DNA from: Fonsecaea monophora
Lineage: Eukaryota > Ascomycota > Eurotiomycetes > Chaetothyriales > Herpotrichiellaceae
DNA: 64,000 bases
Assembly: GCF_001642475.1 (NCBI RefSeq)
Contig: NW_019173934.1
Location: 682,001-746,000 of the forward strand
Reading direction: 5' to 3'
The position numbers and the translations under genes are program-made. Below, in pieces: positions 45,156 through 55,296 of the stretch (position 1 is the stretch's first letter; each line of letters opens with the position of its first letter). A model generated the notes under the pieces. That model was not told where the DNA came from. It worked only from the letters and a program-made list of their open reading frames with translations, and ran no database searches.

Positions 45156-47683
45156 TGGTTCCGTCCCTTGTAGGCGGAGTGATTCAAATTTTGGTTAGCG
45201 AGTGCCAATGCGGGCTCGTGGAGAGATGTTCATCGTGTTGACCAGGGTCAAAGAGGCAGTGAGACTCAGGTGCGGATTTTGATTCCTCGCTGTCTTTCCA
45301 TTTCCAGGTCATGACGCACAAGCCCAACGAGGAACGAGTAGGATAGCTCCAAGGAACACATTTACAATCAAAGCGGGCTCCCCGAAACAACATGTCACCT
45401 CAACGGATGACGGCAGATATTCCAGCTTTCGTGTTAGAAGGAGCAAGGAGCGACATGGACACAACTGCAGGAGTTCCGTGTTATCATGAGAGTGGCGTCG
45501 GGCAAAGAGAAGCGGAAGATGGCCGAACAGGTGTGGTTCCCCCTGGGTCAGTGGCATACAGATACGAGATGCGTCCCATCATGACAAGCTCCCGGGTCCA
45601 GCGTAGCCCCAAAAGAAACAAGGAGAGGCGTCGAGGCCTAGTCTCGCCGAAAAAGATGAATTGCCTTGTCTCTGTGCCTCACAATAATGGTGGTGCAGCC
45701 TCCTTTTCTCCACGTAGCAACGTGCAGCAGACCTTGTAAAGTTGTTGCCTTGAAAAGTCACGAGCCAGGAGGACTGGGATGCAGTCGGGAATTGACACTA
45801 ATGAAGTCACGAATGGAGGAGAGTGTGTCACTGTGTCGTAAACCACAATAGACGAATAGGACGCCAGTGGATATCAGGCTACGGTTGAAGCCTGCAGTGC
45901 CCAAAGGACCGGAGTACATGGACGAACGCACAGCAGCTGGTGAGGTGTACTCCAGCAGTAGTCAAGGCATCGGTCGAGCTCAAGCGACAGGAAGAAACAA
46001 GCCCCGAGGGGGGATGACAGGCTCAAACTCGGCGGGTCTTGGGGCTTGGTTCTCGTCGGTGGCCGGCGAAGTCAGAGAATTGGATGATCTTGGCTCGAGT
46101 GTGGACTTTGGGAACAAATTAAATCAGCCTCAAAGTCGAACCGATGGAGAAAGGGAACAAGGCAAAGATGGGCAACAATGGATTGTTGGGCCTGGTTGGT
46201 GGCAGCAAAAATGGTTGCAGTAACGCGGAGGGAAGCGGGCAGCGCGAAGGAGACGCGCAGGCGTGTCATATTTCACCTTCGATTTCACTTTGTTCACCTT
46301 TCCACGTCCAACCTCACAGCACTCTTCCGAAGACAGGGGATCAATAGGCGAATTGGCGGACCAGGCAGAGAGAATGGGCTCAGCAAGTGGAGCAACCATC
46401 CGAGAAAAAAGCGCCAGAAGATTGGGACCAGAGGAGGAGGGCATAGAAATGAAACAATATTACGAATACAAGCACAACAGAAGGAGAAGGGCCAGCCACT
46501 GCAGACTGCAGGCGGGCGGGAACGAAGGATGACGAAGACAAATAATGATAGACAAGCGACCCCTTGACGGTGCTAGTCGTTGATGGGGTGGTGACGGTGG
46601 TTCCGATGCCGCCGCCGCATGCAACGATAATATCCAAAAGGATTTAGGAGGGGAGAAAGAAAGCGGGATTGTCCAGGATCGAGAGATCACGTCACAGTAG
46701 GAGGACCTCGTACTCGTAGGAGGGCTGTCTGCTAGAGCCCGATGCGAGATACGATGCAGTAGCAGGTTGGTTGGATGCTTGGTCGGTTCATTTGTGTGCC
46801 TGCGTACCCTCATGACCCCTTTGGTCACTCTGCATTATCCATCATATGCCCTGCGAGAATGAAATGGAGCTACATCAGTTCCCCTTTGACAGAGTCCTTT
46901 GGATATATCACGAGTCCTTCGTACTACCAAGTAGTAGTAGGTAAACCGGCAGGCAGCCACAGGTTGTTTCAGGGAAAGATTTGACAAAAGAAACCCAAAC
47001 ACAAATCTCGTCAAATGACACAGTCTGTGTCATTATCACCACTATTGGCCTTACCTTGACACCCTCGTCTCTCATCACCTCGTCAATCACTCCATCACCA
47101 CCACCAATACCCTTGGTGCCACTGAGCCGCCGTGTTCGCTCAAAATGTGATCAGCATACTCGGTGCCTCTAGCAACCTCGTACGGAGTTCTAAAGTGCCT
47201 GGCGGTGCCCTCGGTTCTTGTTATCTCACCTGGGCCCTGCTCAGTCGTCGAAATTGGTCAATGTTGATCCTGAAACCTGCCACCCGACCTTCTCGCTTCC
47301 GTCGGCTTCCCGTCCACTGTTCAGTGCAAGTCATGAAGGACCTCGACTTGGAAATATGGAGCCACGGAGCCCCGTGTTAGAATCTTTTTTCTGCTCGAGG
47401 AAAGTCCCAAGTTACTCGTGGCACGCTTGGCTGCAGTTCTCGCAATGTCGTGTGATTGGCTCGCAGCTTCGAACGCCGCATGGCAAAAATGCGAAACAGA
47501 CATGGCTCGGATGATGGTGGCCACGGTGGCTCAGATGGTTTCGCAGAAAAGCGGAGGGTCTCCATCAGGTTACCAGGTTGCCTCTTTGTCGACTCCATGC
47601 TGATGCTGAGAATGCATCGCACCGCTTCGCTTGCCTCTTGGGTCAGACAAGGAAGAGACAAGGAACAAGTCCAGATTTCAGCT

Positions 47684-47695
47684 ACTCGTACGAGT
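47684..47695. repeat. 12-bp perfect palindrome ACTCGTACGAGT
   Basis: Two opposed copies of ACTCGT fused back to back, overlapping the TACTCGTA at 47683. Confidence 0.8.
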
Positions 47696-48200
47696 TACTC
47701 CCGTCCTCCTTATTGGTTCAAAGATGCTGTTCAGTCCCAAGGACAACGAAATAGGCCTCCACCACTTCCGTTCTTTCCTTACCGGACTTGCCCTAGAAAG
47801 CCATTCTACTTGATGTTTACGCTTGTCTTTGAATGTCCAATTCCGGGTACGGAGTAGCAAACTTACACGCGTCCGCAAGTCCTTGACATCTGGTTCCATC
47901 TTTATCAAAATGCCTCTGCAACCTCTTACTCGTATTTCAGACAAAGTCTGTACGAGGAGCTGCTGGTAGGTAACCAAAAGGGGTGATTGAAATGATTACA
48001 CTCTACGCCATTCCCGCGCGTTCTACTCGTAGATGTTCAGCTGGGATGGACAGATGAGCATTTTCGTCTTCGTTGCCTGCCTGGCCTGCTGTGGACTCTG
48101 GCCAACATCCATGCCATGTCCTGTCTCCCACTGGCCCTGGTATCACCGAAACCCCATCTGATGATTTCAAGGATCGGACTGTATCCACGGCTTTCAAACG

Positions 48201-48222
48201 ATACTCGTAACTACGAGTATCT
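48201..48222. repeat. inverted pair of TACTCGTA with 10-bp arms
   Basis: GATACTCGTA at 48201-48210 and its exact complement TACGAGTATC at 48213-48222, separated by two bases. It lies in the centre of the cluster. Confidence 0.85.
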
Positions 48223-51200
48223 CGCACCTAGATACTATTACGACGCATCAGCACCGCCTTCAGCAGTAGAAGGTGATGGGGCCACAGCGCCCTCCCCTTC
48301 CCCTCGTAGCTCCATGAATCTATGTGGCATTCGTGCTTTCTTTACCTCACGAGTAGTCACGACCCCGATGGTCCACAAAATTGTTCTCGGCTAACAAGTC
48401 AAGATAAAAAAAAATACTCGTAATCCATGATGTTACCTCATTATTAGTGTTGGTAAATAATTTTCGTGTTGCATACTTCCATATCTTTCCCGTGTGATCG
48501 ACTCCAAAGATTTGCACATCTTGCTATCTCCATCTGACCCAGACTGCCAGCCCCACGTTCAACTTGGTCGTTGCTTTTCTCACGCACTCTTATCCCAAAG
48601 AAGTTGTTTGACGTCCTGCACGGCCACTACTCTGCCCCCTTGCCCAATCACATCTCCAAATATAACCAGCCAAGGCCTGATCATGTTACCCGCAAAGCGT
48701 TTTCACGCCTGCCAACATTGGCTCGATCCGGGAATGTCAAGTGTCTCATTATTACTCGTATCGTACTATCTTGCCACATCAGATCCTCTCGCCTTTGGCC
48801 TGGTGCCGCACCGATCCATCGAGAAATTGAGGATTGATGCCACTACCGCGGTGACCCTAGACCCAAGTCGTAGGGGTTACTGTGGTCCGAAAGACTCCAA
48901 TCAGAATGGAATGCTGATGGAGAAAGAAGAGAGATCAGCGTCAAGAGGAAACAAGTGTCCCATTACCTTCCTTGCCTTGTCTTGCGGCAAGCTAAGTTTC
49001 TTGTGCTCTACCTATCTGCCTATCTCAAAAGCTCCACCGGTCAAAGTTCTCAGGATTTCAAAGGGTCTGACACAATAGGGCGCAGGTTGACGAGTCTTCT
49101 TTCCAGAACGGGAACTTAGTTGTGGCGACCCGGTCTTTCAAGGCTTGGATCGTCCTTGATCGTAGCTGAGGGATAGCTGGCTGGAACTCGGGGCCATCTC
49201 TTCTGTGTGCCTACAGTATCGAGTATTTTGCAATTCCCCTTAAAAATTTCCGTGGGTTTAGTTGGCATCGTGTGGCCAAAAGGACTCAGAACGGTGGACG
49301 GAGTGTCGGACTACTGCTACTACTAAGCCTGGAAAGTGCAGTGTTACTCAGGCATTACTTTGTGCCTTTTGCCTGACCAGCCGCACTGCCTACGACTATG
49401 TAGGTACTCGTACTGCTGGGCGAGCTTCGGCACCCAGCTCGTCGACGCCTACCGCTTATCCGCCGCTCGTAATCTGCAGTAGCAAGTTGCAGCAAGCCAA
49501 CTAGCAAAGGGAAGCCCTGCTAGTCCACAAACAACCAAATGACTTTTGAAGCCACCACCTTATGAGTACTACTACTCGTCCGGACCATTGAAATGTGGTC
49601 ATCATGCGAAACTGCCCTTTCGGGGGCGGGAGACCAAGACGATCCTCCAATAATAGGGTCGCCCCGGGGGAGCTGCTGTTTGCCCGGGCGCCCACTGTGC
49701 ACGCGCGGTAAGAGGCCAGCCGAAAATTCCAAACCATACCAGGTAGCGTTTGCTGGTGGCCCAAGGTCGGCTTCCAGGGGTTTCCCCCAACCAGAGTTAT
49801 GAGTGTGTGTGAAATTCTGGCGAGTCCGAGTGGCTGCATCCGGTCTAGGCGTAATTTTTTCTTTTGGCCTTCCCTTGTCTGGCACGGAGGGGCGCACGGA
49901 GACCTCACCCTCGGCTTGTCTTCCCACTTAGAAAAGACACGGTGACCTGCCATGGCTCATTGCCTGCCTGGAGAAGCCGGGATCCAACCTCAGGGCTTGT
50001 TCAACTCGCTAAATGTTTCTCGATGACAGGGCTCCTTACCGAATACTTTGTGCCCGTAGGCCGTGGCCCGTAGTTAGAGGCTCCTGGACCCCCGGGCCCC
50101 AGGCTGCCCCCAACTCAGCTGGCAGCTTCCACTACCCAATTCCGTTCAGATCACCATCTGATGAGCCATTCTGAAGGCGTCGTCCGACCAACCGATGCTC
50201 ACGTCCAACCCTTTGATTCCATTTAGCGTTCATTTCCCGGCTTGTTGCTCATCGATGGCATTTTCAGGCAGGCAGTCCGCACAAATGCAGCCCCCCCAGG
50301 CGCAGCTCAGCAGCCACGGAGCGGCGACACGGCGACCTTGTAACGAAAGTCTTACCCGTCCGTCTCCATCCTGGAGCGAGATTATTCATTCAACACTCGT
50401 TCGCACCTTCTCACCTGCACCAACTAGCTTCCTTGCCCTCCCCTCCCTTGCCTTCCTCACCCTGTGCTTGCGCTTGACCTACATACGCCATCCAGCCCAG
50501 CCCAGCCCCGCCCCAGTCTTCTCAACTTGGTTGCTGTTTCTTTGTGTGCCTCGGAAACCTCGTACAAAGTTATGTATGTGGATGTCCAAGCTCCTACGTC
50601 GCTCCTCCCCCTTGGCCCTGCCTTGCCTTGCCTCGTAAAGTTATGCTGCTAACTGGTTAGTCCGGCCAGAGTGTCAGAGTGTCTCAATTTTATTCTGCTG
50701 GAGCTACCCAGTCTCCGTGCCTCCTCCTGTAACCCCATTAACCACCAAGCATGTCCCCCGTGCCTCGCCTCGCAACGGGACTCCATCTTCATCATGTATC
50801 CGGAACTTGCGGTGGTATTTTGTCATATCATCGGATGGCTTCGCTGCACTTTCAAGACTAGGGTGGGTTTGCATCAACAGCCCCCTCTCCCCGAGGCGAA
50901 GGCGAATAAGATGATGGCAATGACAGAGACCACGGCCCCATCCACTCATTCTTCCCCCTATCAATCCCTTGCGAGGCCCCTTTGGACCTCCCCAAGGCTT
51001 TGAAAATATGTAGGTACTATGTATGTTAGGACCACCAGTGACCCCCTTCCCACACACGACATGATGAAAATACCTAGTCACCCGTAAACCATGTCACTAG
51101 TACTGACCAGTCGTGCAAGTCTCTTGAACCCTGTTACTTACCTTTGATAGACCACTCCACACGGGCAAAGCAACATTATTCAGTGCACTTGACTGCACTG

Positions 51201-51635
51201 CACCACCAGAACCACCCAGCACAGCCCAAGGGGGAAGGGAAAAAAGGCTAAAACTTTTGGATCGCTGGCACGCTGATGCTGATACGATACATTGATGCCG
51301 AGCTAAATGCGGTCAAGTTTTTTGTTCAGCTGCTACTCGGTAGTCTCCATGGTCCCCATCATCGTCCCATCACCATGGATGGAATTGGCGGTGGCCATTT
51401 TAACATCTTTTTTCTTCCCTTCCCCTTGCCCCCCCTCCTGTCTCGCTTTGGCATGCCCGGCGATTCATTGCTCATCACCGTGACATGACCTTGTGCATGA
51501 CCACAACCACAACCATGACCTTGATCAGACCTTGACCTGGACCTTAAACCCAGGGCCGTTGAACACACTTTTTGACCACCCCCGTTTGCCCGTTTCCCGT
51601 TGGCTTTTTCCCTGGCCGCCCCCCCTTTCCCACCT

Positions 51636-51679
51636 AACCAAACCAAACCAAACCAAACCAAACCAAACCGAACCAAACC
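51636..51679 (+). repeat. AACCA pentanucleotide microsatellite
   Basis: About eight tandem five-base units with one G interruption near 51670. It lies roughly 1.1 kb upstream of the cyclin ATG in a C-rich stretch. The same unit forms a shorter array upstream of the arrestin gene. Confidence 0.88.
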
Positions 51680-52790
51680 CCCATCCCCATCCATCATCAT
51701 CATCCTAGGCCATCCTTCTTCTTTCCAAAACATCCCATCACTCTTTTTGACTGTAAACTTGTCCTCCGCCAGCCAGCCCGTCTTAGTCCACTTTGGCAAT
51801 CATTGCGCCAGCGTGCGCCAGTCTGCTCCTGTCGCTCCATCTTTTTGTCCCTAATACTCCTTTCTTATTGGCTGGCCACAGCGCGTACCCAGCCCGCCGT
51901 CGTAGCTTCCCTTCCACTTCTGCGGCTTGCCTGGCCCTTCTGACTACTGCTTCGCTCCTGCTCTTCTTTTTTCCCTTCCCCCCCTCCCCCTCGCTCTTGC
52001 AGTCGTCTCCGTTTCCCTTGCCTGCAAACTACTGGGTTCAACCGGACTCGTCAACCTTACGACGGGGAAAAAAGGGCCCTTGACGGTTTTACAGCCGAGC
52101 CTCGAACCGCCTTCGATCCAAGACAAGGCCCCGGTGTTCCTGGGAAAGTGAGTTACGGCGCGTCCATGCCCGATGCAGGCTCTGATGGGCGAAAAATACA
52201 AGATGATCCTTTCCATCGGTCCAACTGCCTGGTGCCGCCACAAACTCTGGCTGCCGAAGGGTACGTTGCTCGGCTGACTGCTTTCGTCGCGTGGATTCAA
52301 GTCATTAATCACGGTTCTTGTCGTTCTTGATTGCTCCAGTGTATCATCATCCTGTCCCCTCTGATTGAGTTGGGCCGGGCTCGGACAGTCACTGTTTGAA
52401 AGGACCTTGTGGGTGAAGGTCCTCTCTGCCCTCTCATGTTGCCAAACATCCGGGACCCACCCTCTCTCATACCTTTGCCTTCATTCCAAACCCCCAATTC
52501 TGTCAAAAGCCTCCAAAACATCGACCATGCTCCTCACTTGAATTGTTCTTGATCCTCGTTTCGTTGTAATGTTCTCTGTCACCAGGGAACATTACTATTC
52601 TTTCCTTGCTTTCACATAAGCCTCTTTGCAAAAAGTCTGCCTGATCCTTCACCATACCAGCGTCCGTCTCTCATCCTCACCTGGATCGGCGATATGCTCT
52701 TGCCGCACCCGTCATCTCCAACTCACACTGCTTAACACCGACCACTTTTCCACCCTCGACCTTTTTCCTCTTACCGTAACGTTACCGCTC

Positions 52791-54683
52791 ATGTTGTCCA
52801 TGTCTACCATTTACAGTGCTGTTGGCCTCTCGGATCGGTCGACCTCGATATCAAACCCAGCGGTTCAGCAAGACCCAGCGGCATATGGGTGCAAAAGGTG
52901 GAATAACTCTGAGACCTATTTCAACAGCGGCTTGCCCACGCCTCCAGGGTCAAGGGCCATGCCGGGAGTAGTTGTGGGTAGCAGCTATGCTGCACTTCCT
53001 CCACCTACTTTCCAGCAGGACCGTGGGTTGCCAGACGGAGCCAACGCTTCTCGTCCACGCAGAACTCCAGCTGCTGCACCAGCGCCAGTGAACCATGTCT
53101 ATGCTCTAGCACCTCCGACAAATGGGATGAGCGTATACAACCATCGAGCCTCCGATCAGAACAGCGTGAATGCCATCGCACCTCACCTTCAAATCCCAGA
53201 ATCAGTGAACAAGAGCAAAGGGAGTCTGGCCGAGTTTGCTGCAGAGATCACATGTCTCTTCTGGTTCGAAACAGGGTCTACACTTCAATACGCGGAAAAT
53301 CTCCCAGAGGATGCACCTGTCGATAGAGGGTTGCTTCCTGATGCCGTACCGGCCATCGGCTTCCGAAAATGGGTGACGACAATCATCAGCACCACTCAGG
53401 TTGGGAAGAACGTAATTCTACTCGCCCTATTATTCATCTATCGCCTCAAACGATTCAACCCCAGTGTGAGCGGGAAGCGTGGCAGTGAGTTTCGACTACT
53501 GACTATTGCTCTAATGTTGGGAAATAAGTTTCTGGACGACAACACATACACGAATAAGACGTGGGCAGAGGTTTCTGGCATTTCAGTCACTGAAATACAC
53601 ATCATGGAAGTCGAATTTCTGAGCAATATGCGGTACGCCCTCTACGCCTCGGCTGAAGAGTGGAGTGAATGGAAATCCAAATTGGGAAGGTTTGGCGCGT
53701 TTTACGACAAAGCCTCCAAGCTCCCCTTGGTTGATGAGAGCAGAGCGAATGGCGTCACTCCTGTCACGCCCACCACTCAGAGCTTCCCCCAAAAGTTGCC
53801 CTCACCTCCTTCAACTCATCACAGTGTCAGTCCGTATGGTGTCTCACCTTCGCTCAACAGTCGTTACCCTGTTCTACCACATCCTGCATCTACAGCCACG
53901 CAACTTCCGAGCTCACCACTTCGGCAACAAGTTGGATTGAGAGGATATCAACAGGAGCGAAAACGGAGTGCCGACTATTCTGCCGAGCTCCCTCCAGCAA
54001 AAAGGCAACAATTCCCTGGCCAGCTCTCGGACAATATTGGCAGTAGAGGAATTTCGCATCCGTACAATCCAGGTACTTTGAGAGTTTCTCCAACACACTC
54101 CTCCAGCGTGGCAAACACTGGCGTTCCGGCAACATTGATGGAGATCCCAAGGCTGGACATTCCCAGACCACCTCCCTCTCTGCCGATTTCAAATCCTCAA
54201 ACCTCCCTATTCCCGGTTCAGACGAATAGAGCACTGTCGACCGTGTATCCACCCACAACGGGTACCTATTCTCATCCTGTCACACCGATATCTGCAGTAC
54301 CGCAGTCCCTCTTCCAAAATCCCGTTCCCAACCTAGGCGATGGTTCTCGAGCTATCAACACCCTGCCTTCAGCACACACATCACCATCCAACGGGTACAC
54401 TACCACTACTCCTACTCTACCGGGACTATCACCCTCATACTTCTTGACGCATCGCACGTCTCCATATCGACCAGTCCGTCATGTCAACACACTTTTGATA
54501 CCACCACCATCGGCTGCTTTACAGATGCCAGTCAGGAATATTCCTGCTGATCAGATCCACTACCATCCTTTGAGCAAAGCAAACACAGAGCGCCGGATTG
54601 GACCACTCCCCAATTTTCATCCCGATGGTTGGCAGCATAGCAATGTTTCCACGCCTATTACTCAACATCAATACCCATTCTAG
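52791..54683 (+). CDS. Pcl/Clg1-type cyclin (Pho80-like cyclin box)
   Basis: A protein of 630 aa from ATG 52791 (627 from 52800). The cyclin box lies at about residues 145-275: LAEFAAEITCLFWFE, FRKWVTTIISTTQVGKNVIL, LALLFIYRLKRFNP, FRLLTIALMLGNKFLDDNTY, NKTWAEVSGISVTEIHIMEV and EFLSNMRYALY. This is the Pho80/Pcl arrangement seen in fungal Clg1-like cyclins, which pair with Pho85-type kinases. The remaining C-terminal half is Pro/Ser/Thr-rich, low complexity and probably disordered. It contains LPPAKRQQF, a possible nuclear signal. No intron in the coding part. The exceptionally long gene-free upstream region and C/T-rich leader suggest elaborate transcriptional or uORF control, which would be usual for developmental cyclins but is not shown here. 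Confidence 0.88.
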   Translation: MLSMSTIYSAVGLSDRSTSISNPAVQQDPAAYGCKRWNNSETYFNSGLPTPPGSRAMPGVVVGSSYAALPPPTFQQDRGLPDGANASRPRRTPAAAPAPVNHVYALAPPTNGMSVYNHRASDQNSVNAIAPHLQIPESVNKSKGSLAEFAAEITCLFWFETGSTLQYAENLPEDAPVDRGLLPDAVPAIGFRKWVTTIISTTQVGKNVILLALLFIYRLKRFNPSVSGKRGSEFRLLTIALMLGNKFLDDNTYTNKTWAEVSGISVTEIHIMEVEFLSNMRYALYASAEEWSEWKSKLGRFGAFYDKASKLPLVDESRANGVTPVTPTTQSFPQKLPSPPSTHHSVSPYGVSPSLNSRYPVLPHPASTATQLPSSPLRQQVGLRGYQQERKRSADYSAELPPAKRQQFPGQLSDNIGSRGISHPYNPGTLRVSPTHSSSVANTGVPATLMEIPRLDIPRPPPSLPISNPQTSLFPVQTNRALSTVYPPTTGTYSHPVTPISAVPQSLFQNPVPNLGDGSRAINTLPSAHTSPSNGYTTTTPTLPGLSPSYFLTHRTSPYRPVRHVNTLLIPPPSAALQMPVRNIPADQIHYHPLSKANTERRIGPLPNFHPDGWQHSNVSTPITQHQYPF

Positions 54684-55296
54684 CAGTCGGTTCCTCGACA
54701 CTGTAGATTTCTTTGGCCGTGCAGAAAGCATGGCGCCCTTCTCATGCATAGCTCGGCGGACTCTGTTTTGATTATTTTTGTGCTCCATGCACTGGGTTTA
54801 GCGAAAAAGCATTTCAATGGCGCTGGGATTAGATGGTATTATGGCAACATACGGCAGGCTCAGAATACCTTGTCTAAACAAGACAAAAGAAGTGTACAGA
54901 ACTAGAAGATCCAGCATGAACTGGACAACAAGACTTTGGCTCTCCCAATGCGTGGGAGAGGCCAACAGCGAGGGATTGAGCAAGTCGATCGAAATCCAAA
55001 GCTTGATGAACCCTCGAATTGTTTTCATATAATTTGTGACACTCCTGTAACACGAACACGAGAAAGGCCGACGGTCATCTTGATCCCCTTACGATCAGGT
55101 GATGCATGCCAAGCCAATTCACTCTCACCATAAATCTGGCTCAGTAATTCACCGGCTCTTCTCTGATCCTGCGGAAGGAGACAACGAGGTGAAGTAAAGC
55201 TCGACACATAGAGCCATCTCGTAGGGATGGTGTCCAACGGAACCTAAGGCTCATCACAAACGATGCAGCGTCTATGTGAGCAGCCTTTTTGCAAGG
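54684..55296. other. intergenic, cyclin to serine hydrolase
   Basis: About 610 bases of 3' flank and promoter. No gene, repeat or RNA recognised. Confidence 0.55.

Larger units (their letters stand above)
45121..49412. repeat. dispersed 8-mer cluster TACTCGTA/TACGAGTA
   Basis: Ten occurrences begin at 45128, 46711, 47683, 47927, 48024, 48203, 48213 (reverse), 48415, 48753 and 49405. The sister motif TACTCCGTA/TACGGAGTA occurs at 45121 and 47848. The flanks of the copies share no longer consensus. The rest of the window has three copies (22512, 32704, 60708). Counted by eye. Confidence 0.75.
43159..52790. other. 9.6-kb gene-free block
   Basis: I find no convincing gene between the MBL hydrolase and the cyclin. 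Reading frames reach at most about 190 codons (48494-49078, without an early ATG) and mostly overlap frames on the other strand; none shows a family motif or useful splice sites. Base composition is not visibly AT-shifted, so a RIP-degraded transposon is not suggested. Contents that can be named: the TACTCGTA cluster (45.1-49.4 kb), hairpins at 45135-45155 and 48201-48222, the AAACC array near 51.65 kb, and a C/T-rich stretch from about 51.5 kb that looks like cyclin leader. Long regulatory upstream DNA, a non-coding RNA, or lineage-specific spliced genes are all possible. Confidence 0.5.

Noticed and set aside
46178..46828. Overlapping 120-130-codon frames on both strands
   Set aside because: They occupy the same DNA in antisense, show no motifs and start in poor context.
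48494..49078. 194-codon open frame in the gene-free block
   Set aside because: It begins at a GTG with the first ATG about 65 codons in. It has no domain or splice signals and unremarkable composition.
47801..52600. Degraded transposon as the explanation of the gene-free block
   Set aside because: No terminal repeats, no coding remnants of transposase or reverse transcriptase and no AT shift are visible. A library search would be needed to settle it.
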